A stretch of 64,000 bases of DNA, taken from CAWBAT01 sp963810905. GTDB lineage: Bacteria > Acidobacteriota > Terriglobia > Versatilivoradales > Versatilivoraceae. Positions 51,828-60,996 of the stretch are shown here, piece after piece. Within the stretch, counting starts at the first letter, position 1. Each line of letters starts with the position of its first letter. Below the pieces are notes generated by a model. The model did not search any database and was not told where the DNA came from. It saw only the letters and a list, made by a program, of their open reading frames with translations. A program made the translations under genes and the position numbers. The DNA is taken from contig CAWEPG010000002.1 in NCBI GenBank assembly GCA_963810905.1, positions 1 to 64,000 on the forward strand, written 5' to 3'.

Positions 51828-53187
51828 AACTTATCTCTCCATCGGGGGGAATCACCCTTTCGGCTATTCCTTGAATTCCCCCTCTTGCTAGCCGTACCGT
51901 AAAATGATCGCCGACTTTTAACCCCCGCGAGTCCTTCAAGATATTCCCATGAGAGTCCCGGCAAACAGCGTATCCCCGATCGAGGACTGCCAAAGGATTG
52001 AGGGCCTGCAAAGACACTTCCAACGTAACTACTTTCCCCCTTAATAATTGCAAACCCAAACTGGCTTTTCCTTGAATCCGTTCCTTCTGGTGTACGACAA
52101 TCTGTTCTTTTGCCTTAATGAATTGCCTGAGATCAAGGCGGGAAAGGCTATTCAAAGATGTGTGTAACTTTTCTCTCAGTAAATGAAGCTTTTCCACTCC
52201 CGAGATCCCCATTCGAAACGACAGCTCATCCAAACGTTGTCGATAGAATGCCAACTTATTCTCAACGGAAGCGAAGACTCGTTCAGAGGAAAGCACCAAA
52301 ACTTTGTTTCGAAGCAGGCTCAAGCTAAAATGCAAGGACTGCTTCAACCGGCGTTCTTGGTTCGCGATCTGCTCAGCCAATTCGACCTTTTTGGAAATAA
52401 CGATTTCCGCAGCTGCCGAAGGTGTTGGCGCTCGTAGATCCGCCACGAAGTCCGCAATCGTATAATCCACTTCATGGCCGACAGCAGAAATCACGGGAAT
52501 TCGTGACGCTACAATAGCACGAGCCACGACTTCTTCATTAAAAGCCCAAAGATCTTCTAAAGACCCTCCACCGCGTCCCACGATCATGACATCCACTTCA
52601 GGGAGGGTATTCAAGTATTTAACTCCGGCTGCAATTTCCGTGGCTGCACCTTCCCCCTGGACTCTAGCCGGATAGATCAGTACGCGGACATTCTCATGCC
52701 TGCGTTTCAAGATCCTCAGGATGTCGTGGATTGCCGCTCCGGTGGGAGACGTCACGATACCAATACAGCGAGGCAGCAACGGGATCGGCTTTTTACGCGC
52801 AGAATCGAATAATCCTTCAGCCTGTAATCTCGCTTTGAGTTGTTCAAAGGCGAGTTGCAGGGACCCTAGGCCCTTGGGTTCCATGGTATCCACTTGTAGC
52901 TGATACTCTCCGCGTGGTTCATAAACGCTTAGATTCCCAGAGACTATGACCTGGAGTCCATCTTCTGCTTTGAACTTGAAAAATCTGGCTTTGTGACGAA
53001 AACAAACACATCTCACCTGAGCGGATTTGTCCTTGAGAACAAAATAAAGGTGTCCTGATCCTGCTGCCGTGAAGTTCGAAATTTCACCCTCTACCATAAT
53101 CCCGGAAAAATCGCCCTCAAGAAGCTCTTTGACTTCAACCGTGAGCTCCGAAACCGTATAAACTCTGGCTGATGGAAAGAGACTCAT
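51814..53187 (-). CDS. xseA: Exodeoxyribonuclease VII large subunit
   Basis: 457 residues, normal length. An N-terminal OB-fold ('YTVSELTVEVKELLEGDFSGIMVEGEISNF') binds single-stranded DNA. The catalytic region has 'VGRGGGSLEDLWAFNEEVVARAI' and 'SAVGHEVDYTIADFVADLRAPTPSAAAE', followed by long coiled coils. It cleaves single-stranded DNA without metal. Overlaps xseB and starts 5 bases after DUF2905 ends. Confidence 0.95.
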   Translation of the reverse strand: MSLFPSARVYTVSELTVEVKELLEGDFSGIMVEGEISNFTAAGSGHLYFVLKDKSAQVRCVCFRHKARFFKFKAEDGLQVIVSGNLSVYEPRGEYQLQVDTMEPKGLGSLQLAFEQLKARLQAEGLFDSARKKPIPLLPRCIGIVTSPTGAAIHDILRILKRRHENVRVLIYPARVQGEGAATEIAAGVKYLNTLPEVDVMIVGRGGGSLEDLWAFNEEVVARAIVASRIPVISAVGHEVDYTIADFVADLRAPTPSAAAEIVISKKVELAEQIANQERRLKQSLHFSLSLLRNKVLVLSSERVFASVENKLAFYRQRLDELSFRMGISGVEKLHLLREKLHTSLNSLSRLDLRQFIKAKEQIVVHQKERIQGKASLGLQLLRGKVVTLEVSLQALNPLAVLDRGYAVCRDSHGNILKDSRGLKVGDHFTVRLARGGIQGIAERVIPPDGEISYGQN

Positions 53188-53192
53188 GATGT

Positions 53193-53417
53193 CTACCGAC
53201 GGAAAAAGAGAGCGAAGATCAAGGTGAGAAGGAGACTGAGTACAATGGATGTAGTGATTGGGAAATAAAAACTGAAGTTGTCCCGTTTAATGATGATGTC
53301 GCCCGGAAGCCTCCCTAACCTCAGAAATGAAAAGTGGGGAACAAACGTCAAAATTAATCCGAAGAGAATAAAAATGGCACCGGTGACGATGAAGACCTTC
53401 CCAATTTGAGGGAGCAT
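53193..53417 (-). CDS. DUF2905 family small membrane protein
   Basis: 74 residues with two membrane helices and the conserved loop 'RLGRLPGDIIIKRDNFSFYFPITTSI', diagnostic of DUF2905. Function unknown. It lies in the operon between ndk and xseA with short gaps (23 and 5 bases). Confidence 0.9.
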   Translation of the reverse strand: MLPQIGKVFIVTGAIFILFGLILTFVPHFSFLRLGRLPGDIIIKRDNFSFYFPITTSIVLSLLLTLIFALFFRR

Positions 53418-53440
53418 CCTGACTCTCCCGGAAGAATCAA

Positions 53441-53860
53441 TTAACCAAGTTCCAGGGCATTGAAAAAATAGCTCGTTTCGCTTCTCGAATTCTCCACGCT
53501 GTCGGAGCCATGAATAACATTTTTTTCAATGGACGTGGCGAAGCGATTCCGGATCGTTCCTTCCGCAGCTTTTGCTGGGTCTGTTGCTCCCATCAATTCC
53601 CGAAGCCGTGTGACTGCATTCTCAGCTTCCAGCACCATCACCATCACAGGCCCAGAGCTCATGTAGCGTACAAGATCCTTAAAGAAACTTCGATGGCGAT
53701 GAACTGCATAAAAGCCCGCAGCTGCCGTTTCTGAAAGATGAAGCATTTTGGCGCCCTTAATTTTGAAGTGATTATGTTCAAGAATCTGAATAATGTCGCC
53801 AACATTGCCCTGTTCGACACCGTCGGGCTTAATGATGGTCAATGTACGTTCTAAACTCAC
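53441..53860 (-). CDS. ndk: Nucleoside diphosphate kinase
   Basis: About 139 residues, using a GTG read from 53860, supported by GGAGG 10 bases upstream and by the family start '(V)SLERTLTIIKPDGVEQGNVG'; a longer ATG frame to 53935 adds unrelated residues. NDK makes NTPs from NDPs with ATP. The phospho-histidine lies in 'NVIHGSDSVENS'. The 'KPDGV', 'RHRSFFKDLVRYMSSGPVMVMVLE' and 'MGATDPAKAAEGTIR' blocks are intact. Confidence 0.94.
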   Translation of the reverse strand: MSLERTLTIIKPDGVEQGNVGDIIQILEHNHFKIKGAKMLHLSETAAAGFYAVHRHRSFFKDLVRYMSSGPVMVMVLEAENAVTRLRELMGATDPAKAAEGTIRNRFATSIEKNVIHGSDSVENSRSETSYFFNALELG

Positions 53861-53931
53861 AATATTTGTCCCTCCGAATGTTGATTCCCTATGAAGGGAA
53901 GAGTGCTTGGACAGATTCGCCCATTTCTCCC

Positions 53932-54804
53932 TCAATGTTTCAGCAATCCAGCCACGGTTTCTCCAATTTCAGCAGGGCTCTTGACGACATGAATTCCTGC
54001 CGCCTGGAGGGCATTCATTTTGTCTGACGCAGTTCCTTTTCCGCCACTAATAATGGCTCCCGCATGTCCCATTCGCCGTCCGGGAGGCGCCGTCTGGCCA
54101 GCGATGAATCCAACCACCGGTTTTTGTCCGTTGCTGCGGACATAATCTGCAGCCTGCTCTTCGGCCGTCCCGCCAATCTCACCAATCATCACAATGGCTT
54201 CCGTTCCTGGATCCTCAAAGAACAACTTCAGCGCATCCACAAAACTTGTGCCGATAATAGGGTCCCCTCCGATTCCAATACAGGTGGATTGGCCGATCCC
54301 GCGACTACTGAGCTGACCCACAGCCTCATAGGTTAAGGTTCCACTTCGAGAAATAACTCCGACGGCCCCTTCACGATGAATCGCACCCGGCATGATCCCA
54401 ATCTTACATTTACCAGGGGAAATGATTCCGGGACAATTCGGACCGATCAGGCGCGTACCACGACTTGAGAGATACTCAGTGGCTTTGATCATGTCAAAGG
54501 TTGGGATCCCTTCCGTGATGCACACGACCAATTCGATTCCGGCATCGGACGCTTCCATTATGGCGTCAGTCGCAAAAGGGGGTGGCACAAAAATGACCGA
54601 TGCATTGGCGCCGGTCTTCCGGCGGGCCTCATCGACGGTATTAAAAACAGGGATCCCCTCGTGAATGGTGCCTCCCTTCCCAGGAGTTACTCCTGCAACG
54701 ACATTCGTTCCGTAGGCTTTACACTGCAGTGTATGAAAGGTCCCTTCCCTACCTGTAATCCCTTGAACGATCAGACGGGTATGCCGATCCACTAAGATGC
54801 TCAA
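53932..54804 (-). CDS. sucD: Succinate-CoA ligase alpha subunit
   Basis: 290 residues. With SucC it interconverts succinyl-CoA and succinate with ATP/GTP formation in the TCA cycle. The CoA-binding N-terminus 'RLIVQGITGREGTFHTLQCKAYGTNVVAGVTPGKGG' and the phospho-histidine region 'MGHAGAIISGGKGTASDKM' are present. It follows sucC by 50 bases on the same strand. Confidence 0.96.
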   Translation of the reverse strand: MSILVDRHTRLIVQGITGREGTFHTLQCKAYGTNVVAGVTPGKGGTIHEGIPVFNTVDEARRKTGANASVIFVPPPFATDAIMEASDAGIELVVCITEGIPTFDMIKATEYLSSRGTRLIGPNCPGIISPGKCKIGIMPGAIHREGAVGVISRSGTLTYEAVGQLSSRGIGQSTCIGIGGDPIIGTSFVDALKLFFEDPGTEAIVMIGEIGGTAEEQAADYVRSNGQKPVVGFIAGQTAPPGRRMGHAGAIISGGKGTASDKMNALQAAGIHVVKSPAEIGETVAGLLKH

Positions 54805-54854
54805 TACCAGGCTCCTTTACGGCTGTAATGGTCAACTGCCAATTGACGAGAACA

Positions 54855-56018
54855 TTAAGCTATCTTTGCCAGTGCAACGACTTTCTCTGCTGCGTCTTTC
54901 ATTCCATGGCCGACTGTCAGGCTGAGCCCCGAATTCTTAAGGATCTCTTGCCCTTTTTCAACGTTTGTCCCTTCTAACCGAACGACCAACGGCACCCTGA
55001 GCTGTATTGCCTGAGCCGCTTCCACTACTCCCTGCGCTACAATGTCACAGCGCATGATTCCACCAAAAATGTTGATCAACACTGCTTTGACGTTAGGGTC
55101 TGAAAGAAGAATGGAGAAGGCATTTTTCACCTGTTCAGCGCTCGCCCCACCGCCAACATCCAGAAAATTGGCAGGAGACCCTCCCGCTAGCTTGATAATA
55201 TCCATTGTGGCCATAGCCAGGCCTGCGCCATTGACCATACAACCCACCGTACCGTCTAGCTTTATATAATTGAGGCCATGTTTGCTGGCTTCGATTTCCA
55301 GCGGGTCTTCTTCGTTAAGGTCACGTAACTCTTTAATTTCCGGATGACGATACAGCGCGTTGTCATCAAAGATCATTTTGGCATCCAAGGCATATAATTT
55401 ATTGCTTTCCGTTAGCAAAAACGGGTTGATTTCAACTAACGAAGCGTCACAGGCTTCAAATGCCCGATACAATGCCAGCATGAACATGCAGGCTGATTGG
55501 ATCAGGGGCCCAGGAAGTTCTAAACCAAAGGCAAGCTTGCGGGCCTGAAATGAAGTCAATCCTATCCCAGGCTCAATCTGCTCTTTCAAGATGAGTTCCG
55601 GAGTTTCTTCAGCAACTTTCTCGATATCCATACCTCCTGCCTTGCTGGCCATGAACACCGGTTTCCCTGATGCGCGGTCAATCACAATACCCAAATAGTA
55701 TTCGCTTCTAATTCTGAGCCCTTCTTCAATAAGCACTCTTTTCACGACCCTTCCCTCAGGCCCTGTCTGGTGGGTTACGAGCTTCATTCCCAACATCTTG
55801 TCCGAAATGAGTCCTGCCTCGGCAGGAGTTCCGGCCAGCTTAACCCCTCCGCCTTTTCCACGGCCTCCTGCATGAATCTGAGCCTTGACAACCACGGTTC
55901 CGCCCAGCTTCTGGGCAATCGCGCTGGCCTCTTCCTGAGTACCCGCAACTTCACCGCGCGGAACCGGCACCCCAAATCGGCTCAGAATAGATTTTGCCTG
56001 ATATTCGTGAATTTTCAT
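54855..56018 (-). CDS. sucC: Succinate-CoA ligase beta subunit
   Basis: About 387 residues from the ATG read from 56018 (MKIHEYQAKSILSRFGVPVPRG), the family's usual start; a longer frame to 56096 is not needed. It has the ATP-grasp fold with 'GGRGKGGGVKLA', 'VEINPFLLTE', 'ALDAKMIFDDNA' and CoA-ligase end 'INIFGGIMRCDIVAQGVVEA'. First gene of the sucC-sucD-ndk run. Confidence 0.96.
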   Translation of the reverse strand: MKIHEYQAKSILSRFGVPVPRGEVAGTQEEASAIAQKLGGTVVVKAQIHAGGRGKGGGVKLAGTPAEAGLISDKMLGMKLVTHQTGPEGRVVKRVLIEEGLRIRSEYYLGIVIDRASGKPVFMASKAGGMDIEKVAEETPELILKEQIEPGIGLTSFQARKLAFGLELPGPLIQSACMFMLALYRAFEACDASLVEINPFLLTESNKLYALDAKMIFDDNALYRHPEIKELRDLNEEDPLEIEASKHGLNYIKLDGTVGCMVNGAGLAMATMDIIKLAGGSPANFLDVGGGASAEQVKNAFSILLSDPNVKAVLINIFGGIMRCDIVAQGVVEAAQAIQLRVPLVVRLEGTNVEKGQEILKNSGLSLTVGHGMKDAAEKVVALAKIA

Positions 56019-56178
56019 GGAGACCCCGTTGTCGTAGAGATAGAAGACCCAGGCTGTGCCTGTCTCCAGGCACGGGGGCTCATTATATCGGATCAAAGCG
56101 GGGTGTCAAGGAGACTCCCCCCATTGATAGATTGAGAGCTGGACCACGGAGGGCTATGGATTCAGCGGACAGAGGACA

Positions 56179-56598
56179 TCAGTTTACGGTAGCGTTCGGC
56201 GCGACGGGCAGGACAACATTCAAAGTCACTTCCCTGATCATGATCTGATTGAGATAAATTTGAATGATATGGGGGCCCTCTTCCGCAAAGGATACGTTGG
56301 TAAAGAAAGTCACGTTGTCCGCAAAACCGCCAGAATCAAGAGTGAAACTGGATGGGGCCGTCTGGAGGACTAATCGGTTGCGGTCAGGGGAAACAATTTT
56401 GATCTCAGTGGTGTGCTCACCAATGCCAACCCAATGATTCAATAGAGCAAATTTCAAAATAGTAGAAGGGAGTGCCTGGAAATAGACATTTTGAAAAATC
56501 CCCATCAAACTGAGCTTGTTCCCTGCCTCCAGTCGGATATCATCACAAAGCAAAGAATAAGCGAGTTGTGCAGTGGTCAATGGCTTAGGCTGGAGCAT
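56179..56598 (-). CDS. DUF6941 family protein
   Basis: About 139 residues from the ATG read from 56598. The pattern 'AQLAYSLLCDDIRLEAGNKLSLMGIFQNVYFQALPSTILKFALLNHWVG' and a beta-sandwich tail ('PHIIQIYLNQIMIREVTLNV') match DUF6941, a small cytoplasmic family of unknown function. It starts just after plsC ends (about 28 bases), so it shares that transcript. Confidence 0.85.
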   Translation of the reverse strand: MLQPKPLTTAQLAYSLLCDDIRLEAGNKLSLMGIFQNVYFQALPSTILKFALLNHWVGIGEHTTEIKIVSPDRNRLVLQTAPSSFTLDSGGFADNVTFFTNVSFAEEGPHIIQIYLNQIMIREVTLNVVLPVAPNATVN

Positions 56599-56626
56599 AG
56601 CGTCTAGGTTCTCGGGCCTCAAATTC

Positions 56627-57385
56627 TTAATCCTTCATGTGTTCCGGGACATTTTTGGGATTTGTATCCTGAGCATCAAATTCAGATTCCGTCAATCCTG
56701 AAGCAATGATCTTCCAGACTCGATCGGTTAACGACTCACGGTCTCCAAGGCTCATTCCCATTGTGCTGATGGGTGGATGGAAGCAAATCGTAATCCTTCC
56801 CGGAGTAATCTTAAACTGATGTGGAGGCATAACGCTATAGCTGCCGCTCACGCTGATCGGCAAGACTGGTACTTCGGATTCGATAGCCAGCGTGAAAGGG
56901 CCCTTCTTAAAGGGCCCCATTCTACCGGTACGGGTACGGGTCCCTTCCGGATAAATGAGGAACGACTCCTTATTCATAAGCTGCCGGACGGCCTGCTTCA
57001 TGGCTTCAATAGCTTGTTTCCGGTCTTTCCGATCGACAAAAACGAATCCTCCAAGCTGCAAGATGAATCCGATAATGGGCAATTTTCTCAGTTCTTTCTT
57101 AAGTATCAACCGCACATCTAACGGAATGGCGAGGACCAATGCCGGAGGATCACAATAGCTCTGGTGATTGGCCAGAAAAATATAATTCTGACCGGACTTA
57201 ATGTGTTCTTTCCCTTTCACTTCAATTTGGATTCCTGCCAGCTTCATTCCCAGCCGGATAATCAATCGACCGGCATTGTAAAGCACGTCAGGGCGCCTTT
57301 GGAATAAAGCAACAAGAATACAGGCTGAGCCAACTAGAAAAGCATATCCGAAGACGATGACTACAACGAAGAGGGTACGGATCAT
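56627..57385 (-). CDS. plsC: 1-acyl-sn-glycerol-3-phosphate acyltransferase
   Basis: 252 residues. It adds the second acyl chain to make phosphatidic acid at the inner membrane. One N-terminal membrane helix (1-28). Motif I NHQSYCD carries His74 and Asp79, motif II region 'FVDRKDR', motif III 'YPEGTRTR' at 145-152. Its start overlaps the response regulator's stop by 4 bases (57382-57385), so the two are translationally coupled. A basic acidic tail ends the protein. Confidence 0.92.
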   Translation of the reverse strand: MIRTLFVVVIVFGYAFLVGSACILVALFQRRPDVLYNAGRLIIRLGMKLAGIQIEVKGKEHIKSGQNYIFLANHQSYCDPPALVLAIPLDVRLILKKELRKLPIIGFILQLGGFVFVDRKDRKQAIEAMKQAVRQLMNKESFLIYPEGTRTRTGRMGPFKKGPFTLAIESEVPVLPISVSGSYSVMPPHQFKITPGRITICFHPPISTMGMSLGDRESLTDRVWKIIASGLTESEFDAQDTNPKNVPEHMKD

Positions 57386-57750
57386 TTGGCCAGAAATTCA
57401 TTCAGCCTTTCGAGCAATTCTTCCTTCACGAAGGGCTTAGTAAGGTGACCGCTCGCTCCAGCCTCCAGTGCGCTTCGGATATATCTTTCATCTACCTTCC
57501 CGGTGAAGAGAATAATCGGTGGGGTATGCTGGAGTTTCCGCTCCTGGATCTGCCTTAATACTGTCAATCCATCCACACTCGGCATCATCGCGTCAAGCAG
57601 CACCAAATCAGGAGATTCAGTCTTAAAAAAATCGAAAATCTTTCCTGGATCTCCGCAAACCACGGAGTCGAAACCTTCGAGCCGCAACATGAGTTTCAGC
57701 ATCGTCTGGATACCGGGATCGTCATCTACTATCAAAATTTTTTTCTTCAT
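57382..57750 (-). CDS. Single-domain response regulator
   Basis: 122 residues, a receiver domain only (CheY-like). Acidic pocket DDD at 9-11, phospho-acceptor Asp53 (VLLDAMMP), Thr83 (LFTGK) and Lys105 (LTKPF) are all present. With no output domain it must act through partner proteins. It is coupled to plsC by a 4-base overlap, an unusual pairing. Confidence 0.93.
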   Translation of the reverse strand: MKKKILIVDDDPGIQTMLKLMLRLEGFDSVVCGDPGKIFDFFKTESPDLVLLDAMMPSVDGLTVLRQIQERKLQHTPPIILFTGKVDERYIRSALEAGASGHLTKPFVKEELLERLNEFLAK

Positions 57751-57842
57751 GAGATTTTTCTGGCTATCACCCCATGCGGCAACGATTATGGATCCAGAGG
57801 AACAAGTAAAAGCGACGACGTATCATAGAACACAAAAGACTC

Positions 57843-59261
57843 TTACATGGATTGCAAAGTCTTCAAGAATTTTTCGTGGATCCCGTCAAACCCGCCGTTC
57901 GACATCACGACAATCAAATCACCACTCTTCAATTGAGGGGTAACATGACGGATGATTTCGTCTGCGCATGACCATTCTACCGCTTGAACGCCTCGTTTAT
58001 TCAGGTCAGCAACTAAGCGTCCAACATCAAGCCGCGTGGATGGTTCAAGCTTCTCTGGAGCGTAGGCCGACGCAATAACAACCCGGTCCGCGGCGTCAAA
58101 GGATTCAGAGAAGGCCTTCTGGAATATATTTCGTCGCGAAGTTGCCGATCGAGGTTCAAAGATTGCCCAGATTCGTCTTTTCGGGAAGCGGGCACTGACC
58201 GCTGTTAGTGTTTCTTGGATTGCCGTGGGATGATGGGCGAAGTCATCGAAAAGAGTGATATTTTTCACAGTCCCTCGAACTTCCAACCGTCTTTTCACGT
58301 TCTTGAAATTGCGAAGGGCACTCCGAATGGTCTCCATCTTAATGCCAATATCCTGAGCATAGACTATAGCCGCCAGGACATTCTTGACATTGAAATTCCC
58401 AGCGAGAGGAATCTCCATATCCCCTAAAGAGGTCCGGTCATTCCACAAGGTGAAATGAGTCGAGGTTTCGAGAGTTTCAATTTCCTCGGCTCGCCACTGG
58501 GCCTCTTCACAAAGCCCGAATGACTCGACCGGGCAGAATGCTTTTCGACTCAATTCTCGTACCACCCTATCGTCCCATCCCGCGATCAGTTTGCCTTCTG
58601 ATGGAATGATGTTGATCAGCCGACGGAAGCTCGTCTTAACAGCCTCAAAATCCGGGTAGATATCGGCATGGTCAAATTCGCAGTTGTTAAAGATCACGGT
58701 TTCTGGGAGGTAATGCAAAAACTTGGGGCCCTTGTCAAAAAAAGCAGTGTCGTATTCGTCTCCTTCAATAACAAAGATCTCACCCTGGCCGAGCTTAAAG
58801 CTACTACCAAAATTTTCGGCGATCCCGCCAATGAGAAAGCCGGGCTGAAGTCCCGCAATTTCAAGTATCCAAGCCAAAAGTGACGTGGTTGTGGTCTTTC
58901 CATGCGTTCCGGCCACTACGATAGGTCTTTTGCCGCGAATGAAGAGCTCTTTCAATACCTCCGGCATCGAAGTGTAATTGAGTCTCCGGTTCAAGACTGC
59001 TTCTAGTTCGGGGTTTCCTCTCGAAATGGCGTTCCCGATAACAACCATATCCGGTTTAGAATCCAGATTTGTTGCTGAAAAACCTTGAAGCAAAGAGATA
59101 CCCAATCCTTCAAGAAATACTGACATGGGAGGATAGATGCTCTGGTCGGACCCGGTGACCGTAAATCCTCGGGCATGGAGCATTCCAGCAAGCGAAGCCA
59201 TCGCGGTGCCGCAAATCCCAACCAAATGAAACCGTTTCAGATGCTCAAAACGAGGAAGCAT
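57843..59261 (-). CDS. mpl: UDP-N-acetylmuramate:L-alanyl-gamma-D-glutamyl-meso-diaminopimelate ligase
   Basis: 472 residues. Mpl recycles the murein tripeptide by joining it to UDP-MurNAc in the cytoplasm. It has the Mur ligase layout: N-terminal UDP-binding 'RFHLVGICGTAMASLAGMLHARGFTVTGSD', the ATP loop AGTHGKTTT at 117-125, 'EGDEYDTAFFDKGPKFLHYLPETVIFNNCEFDHADI' (distinct from MurC), and C-terminal 'FEPRSATSRRNIFQ'. The following minus-strand genes are a response regulator and plsC. Upstream lies an LD-carboxypeptidase that supplies its substrate. Confidence 0.93.
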   Translation of the reverse strand: MLPRFEHLKRFHLVGICGTAMASLAGMLHARGFTVTGSDQSIYPPMSVFLEGLGISLLQGFSATNLDSKPDMVVIGNAISRGNPELEAVLNRRLNYTSMPEVLKELFIRGKRPIVVAGTHGKTTTTSLLAWILEIAGLQPGFLIGGIAENFGSSFKLGQGEIFVIEGDEYDTAFFDKGPKFLHYLPETVIFNNCEFDHADIYPDFEAVKTSFRRLINIIPSEGKLIAGWDDRVVRELSRKAFCPVESFGLCEEAQWRAEEIETLETSTHFTLWNDRTSLGDMEIPLAGNFNVKNVLAAIVYAQDIGIKMETIRSALRNFKNVKRRLEVRGTVKNITLFDDFAHHPTAIQETLTAVSARFPKRRIWAIFEPRSATSRRNIFQKAFSESFDAADRVVIASAYAPEKLEPSTRLDVGRLVADLNKRGVQAVEWSCADEIIRHVTPQLKSGDLIVVMSNGGFDGIHEKFLKTLQSM

Positions 59262-59435
59262 AAAAGTTTATACTTGTTCTGATTGCCAAGCCAAAGCGCG
59301 GATTGTCAAAGTTAAGTCTTGACCTACTATCGCGAACGGATTACGGCAATTCAGAAGCATTCCCTTTCAGATTCTAGGGGTAGAAAAGGATTCACTTTCG
59401 AGGGCCACCTGAGTCACTTTCGTATCAACCTTAAA

Positions 59436-60356
59436 CTAAACGACAGCACCTTCATTCAAAACAAGACACTGCCTGTCGCAATCCAACGTAACTGGGACGC
59501 CCATTGGCAATGTCAATGAATTGGACTGAGTATGGCCCGAAGGGAGCCCATAAAGGATGGGAAACTGAAATTCCGAAAAGATATCGCATATGATCTCTTG
59601 CACCCGATATTCGCCATCCGATTTCTGATTACAATTCAACATTTTGCCAAATACCAATCCTCGAATCTGACTAAATTTGCCGGCCAGTTTTAGTTGCATC
59701 AACATGCGATCAATTTGGTAGGGCCGGGTATTGACGTCCTCTAGGAAAAGAATCTTCTCACTGGTATCGATCTCGTAAGAGGTGCCTAGCATTGAAGCAA
59801 TTAATGAAAGACATCCTCCGGTTAACGGTCCCTTCGCTGTCCCGAAACGTAAGGTCTCCAGCTCTGGCGCTGTAATTTTGAGTTCCCCGGATCGCTGGGC
59901 TACGCAGTCGAGTAAATTGCTTTCATTAAATGCGGCCGCTCCCGATCCGAATTCACGTGCAACCATCGGCCCATGGAAACAAACCATTTCAGTTTGCCTT
60001 TCCAAATACTGCAGCAACACGGTAACGTCACTATAACCGAGAAAGACCTTCGGATTCGAACGGATGATGGCAGAATCCAAATACGGAAGCAAATGAACAG
60101 AGCCGTAGCCACCTCTTGCGCAAAAAATCGCATCCACATCCGGGTCAGCAAATAACCGGTTCAGTTCCATGGCACGTTCCTGGTGGGAACCGGCGAAGTA
60201 GTGGTATCGGCTAAAAATTAGATCGGAAATCTTGGTCCGAAACCCCATCGCGTTCAGGTAAGTTACTCCTTGAAGCAAGGCAGCCTGTTCCACAGGGCTC
60301 GCCGGAGCAAACACAGCAACGGTTGACCCTCTCTTTAAAGCCCTTGGCTTCAGCAT
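59436..60356 (-). CDS. ldcA: LD-carboxypeptidase (peptidase S66, LdcA-like)
   Basis: About 306 residues. LdcA removes the terminal D-alanine from murein tetrapeptide to give tripeptide in the cytoplasm. The catalytic triad is visible: Ser in 'FLGYSDVTVLL', Glu in 'LEDVNTRPYQIDRM', and His in 'GLPSGHTQSNSLTL'. I start at the second of two ATGs (read from 60356) because AAGGGGG lies 4 bases upstream. Mpl, which uses the product, is the next gene downstream. Confidence 0.9.
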   Translation of the reverse strand: MLKPRALKRGSTVAVFAPASPVEQAALLQGVTYLNAMGFRTKISDLIFSRYHYFAGSHQERAMELNRLFADPDVDAIFCARGGYGSVHLLPYLDSAIIRSNPKVFLGYSDVTVLLQYLERQTEMVCFHGPMVAREFGSGAAAFNESNLLDCVAQRSGELKITAPELETLRFGTAKGPLTGGCLSLIASMLGTSYEIDTSEKILFLEDVNTRPYQIDRMLMQLKLAGKFSQIRGLVFGKMLNCNQKSDGEYRVQEIICDIFSEFQFPILYGLPSGHTQSNSLTLPMGVPVTLDCDRQCLVLNEGAVV

Positions 60357-60475
60357 CATGCCCCCTTGGCGTGGATCCACTCAACTAGGAATATACCATT
60401 TCACTCCATCTTGCGAATCGGGGAGATGAACTTAGTTGAGTGAAAAATCCGTTGAGCTACTTGCAAAATTGCGTG

Positions 60476-60874
60476 TTAATTCATCTTTGTCATTTGGCTT
60501 TCCAAGGATTCCGATACTCTTTCCAATATGACTTCACCAATCTTGGCGTGAAGACCCAATGGCTCTGTAACTAGAAAGGATACTCCTGGATGTTTCGCTG
60601 CAGCTTCCGCAACCATCCGAGGTATGTCGTGCGTCGAATGTCTGCCTGGGCCCAGAAAATAAGGGTGGACAATGATCTCCTTTGCTCCCGCTGCAACACA
60701 GGCATCAAAGGCCTGTTGAATACTTGGCTTAGCGAGCTCCATGTGAGCGTGGAAAACGATCCTGAAATCGGACTTTTTTCGAAGCATCGCCGCCAGCTTA
60801 GGAAGCATATCATTGGCTTCTCTCCGTCTACTCCCATGATCAACGATGAGCAAGGCTCTCTTTGTCACGACCAA
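60476..60874 (-). CDS. CbiX/SirB-type cobalt or iron chelatase
   Basis: 132 residues, the short CbiX-S form that works as a homodimer. Such enzymes insert cobalt or iron into sirohydrochlorin (cobalamin or siroheme pathways). The metal-binding histidines lie in 'LIVDHGSRRREAND' and 'VHPYFLGPGRHSTHDIP'. Partial cobalamin or siroheme genes are not adjacent. Divergent from nothing; 90 bases after the LD-carboxypeptidase start on the same strand. Confidence 0.9.
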   Translation of the reverse strand: MVVTKRALLIVDHGSRRREANDMLPKLAAMLRKKSDFRIVFHAHMELAKPSIQQAFDACVAAGAKEIIVHPYFLGPGRHSTHDIPRMVAEAAAKHPGVSFLVTEPLGLHAKIGEVILERVSESLESQMTKMN

Positions 60875-60996
60875 ACTTACTCCTACTCGGAATTATTCAA
60901 AAGGTGGAGGAGTCCTCTAGCACTCCTCCCAATCTGAGTAGAACCCTCTATTTCCCCACTTGATCACCCTCATAGGAAGGGAGAAGTGTTTCGGCT

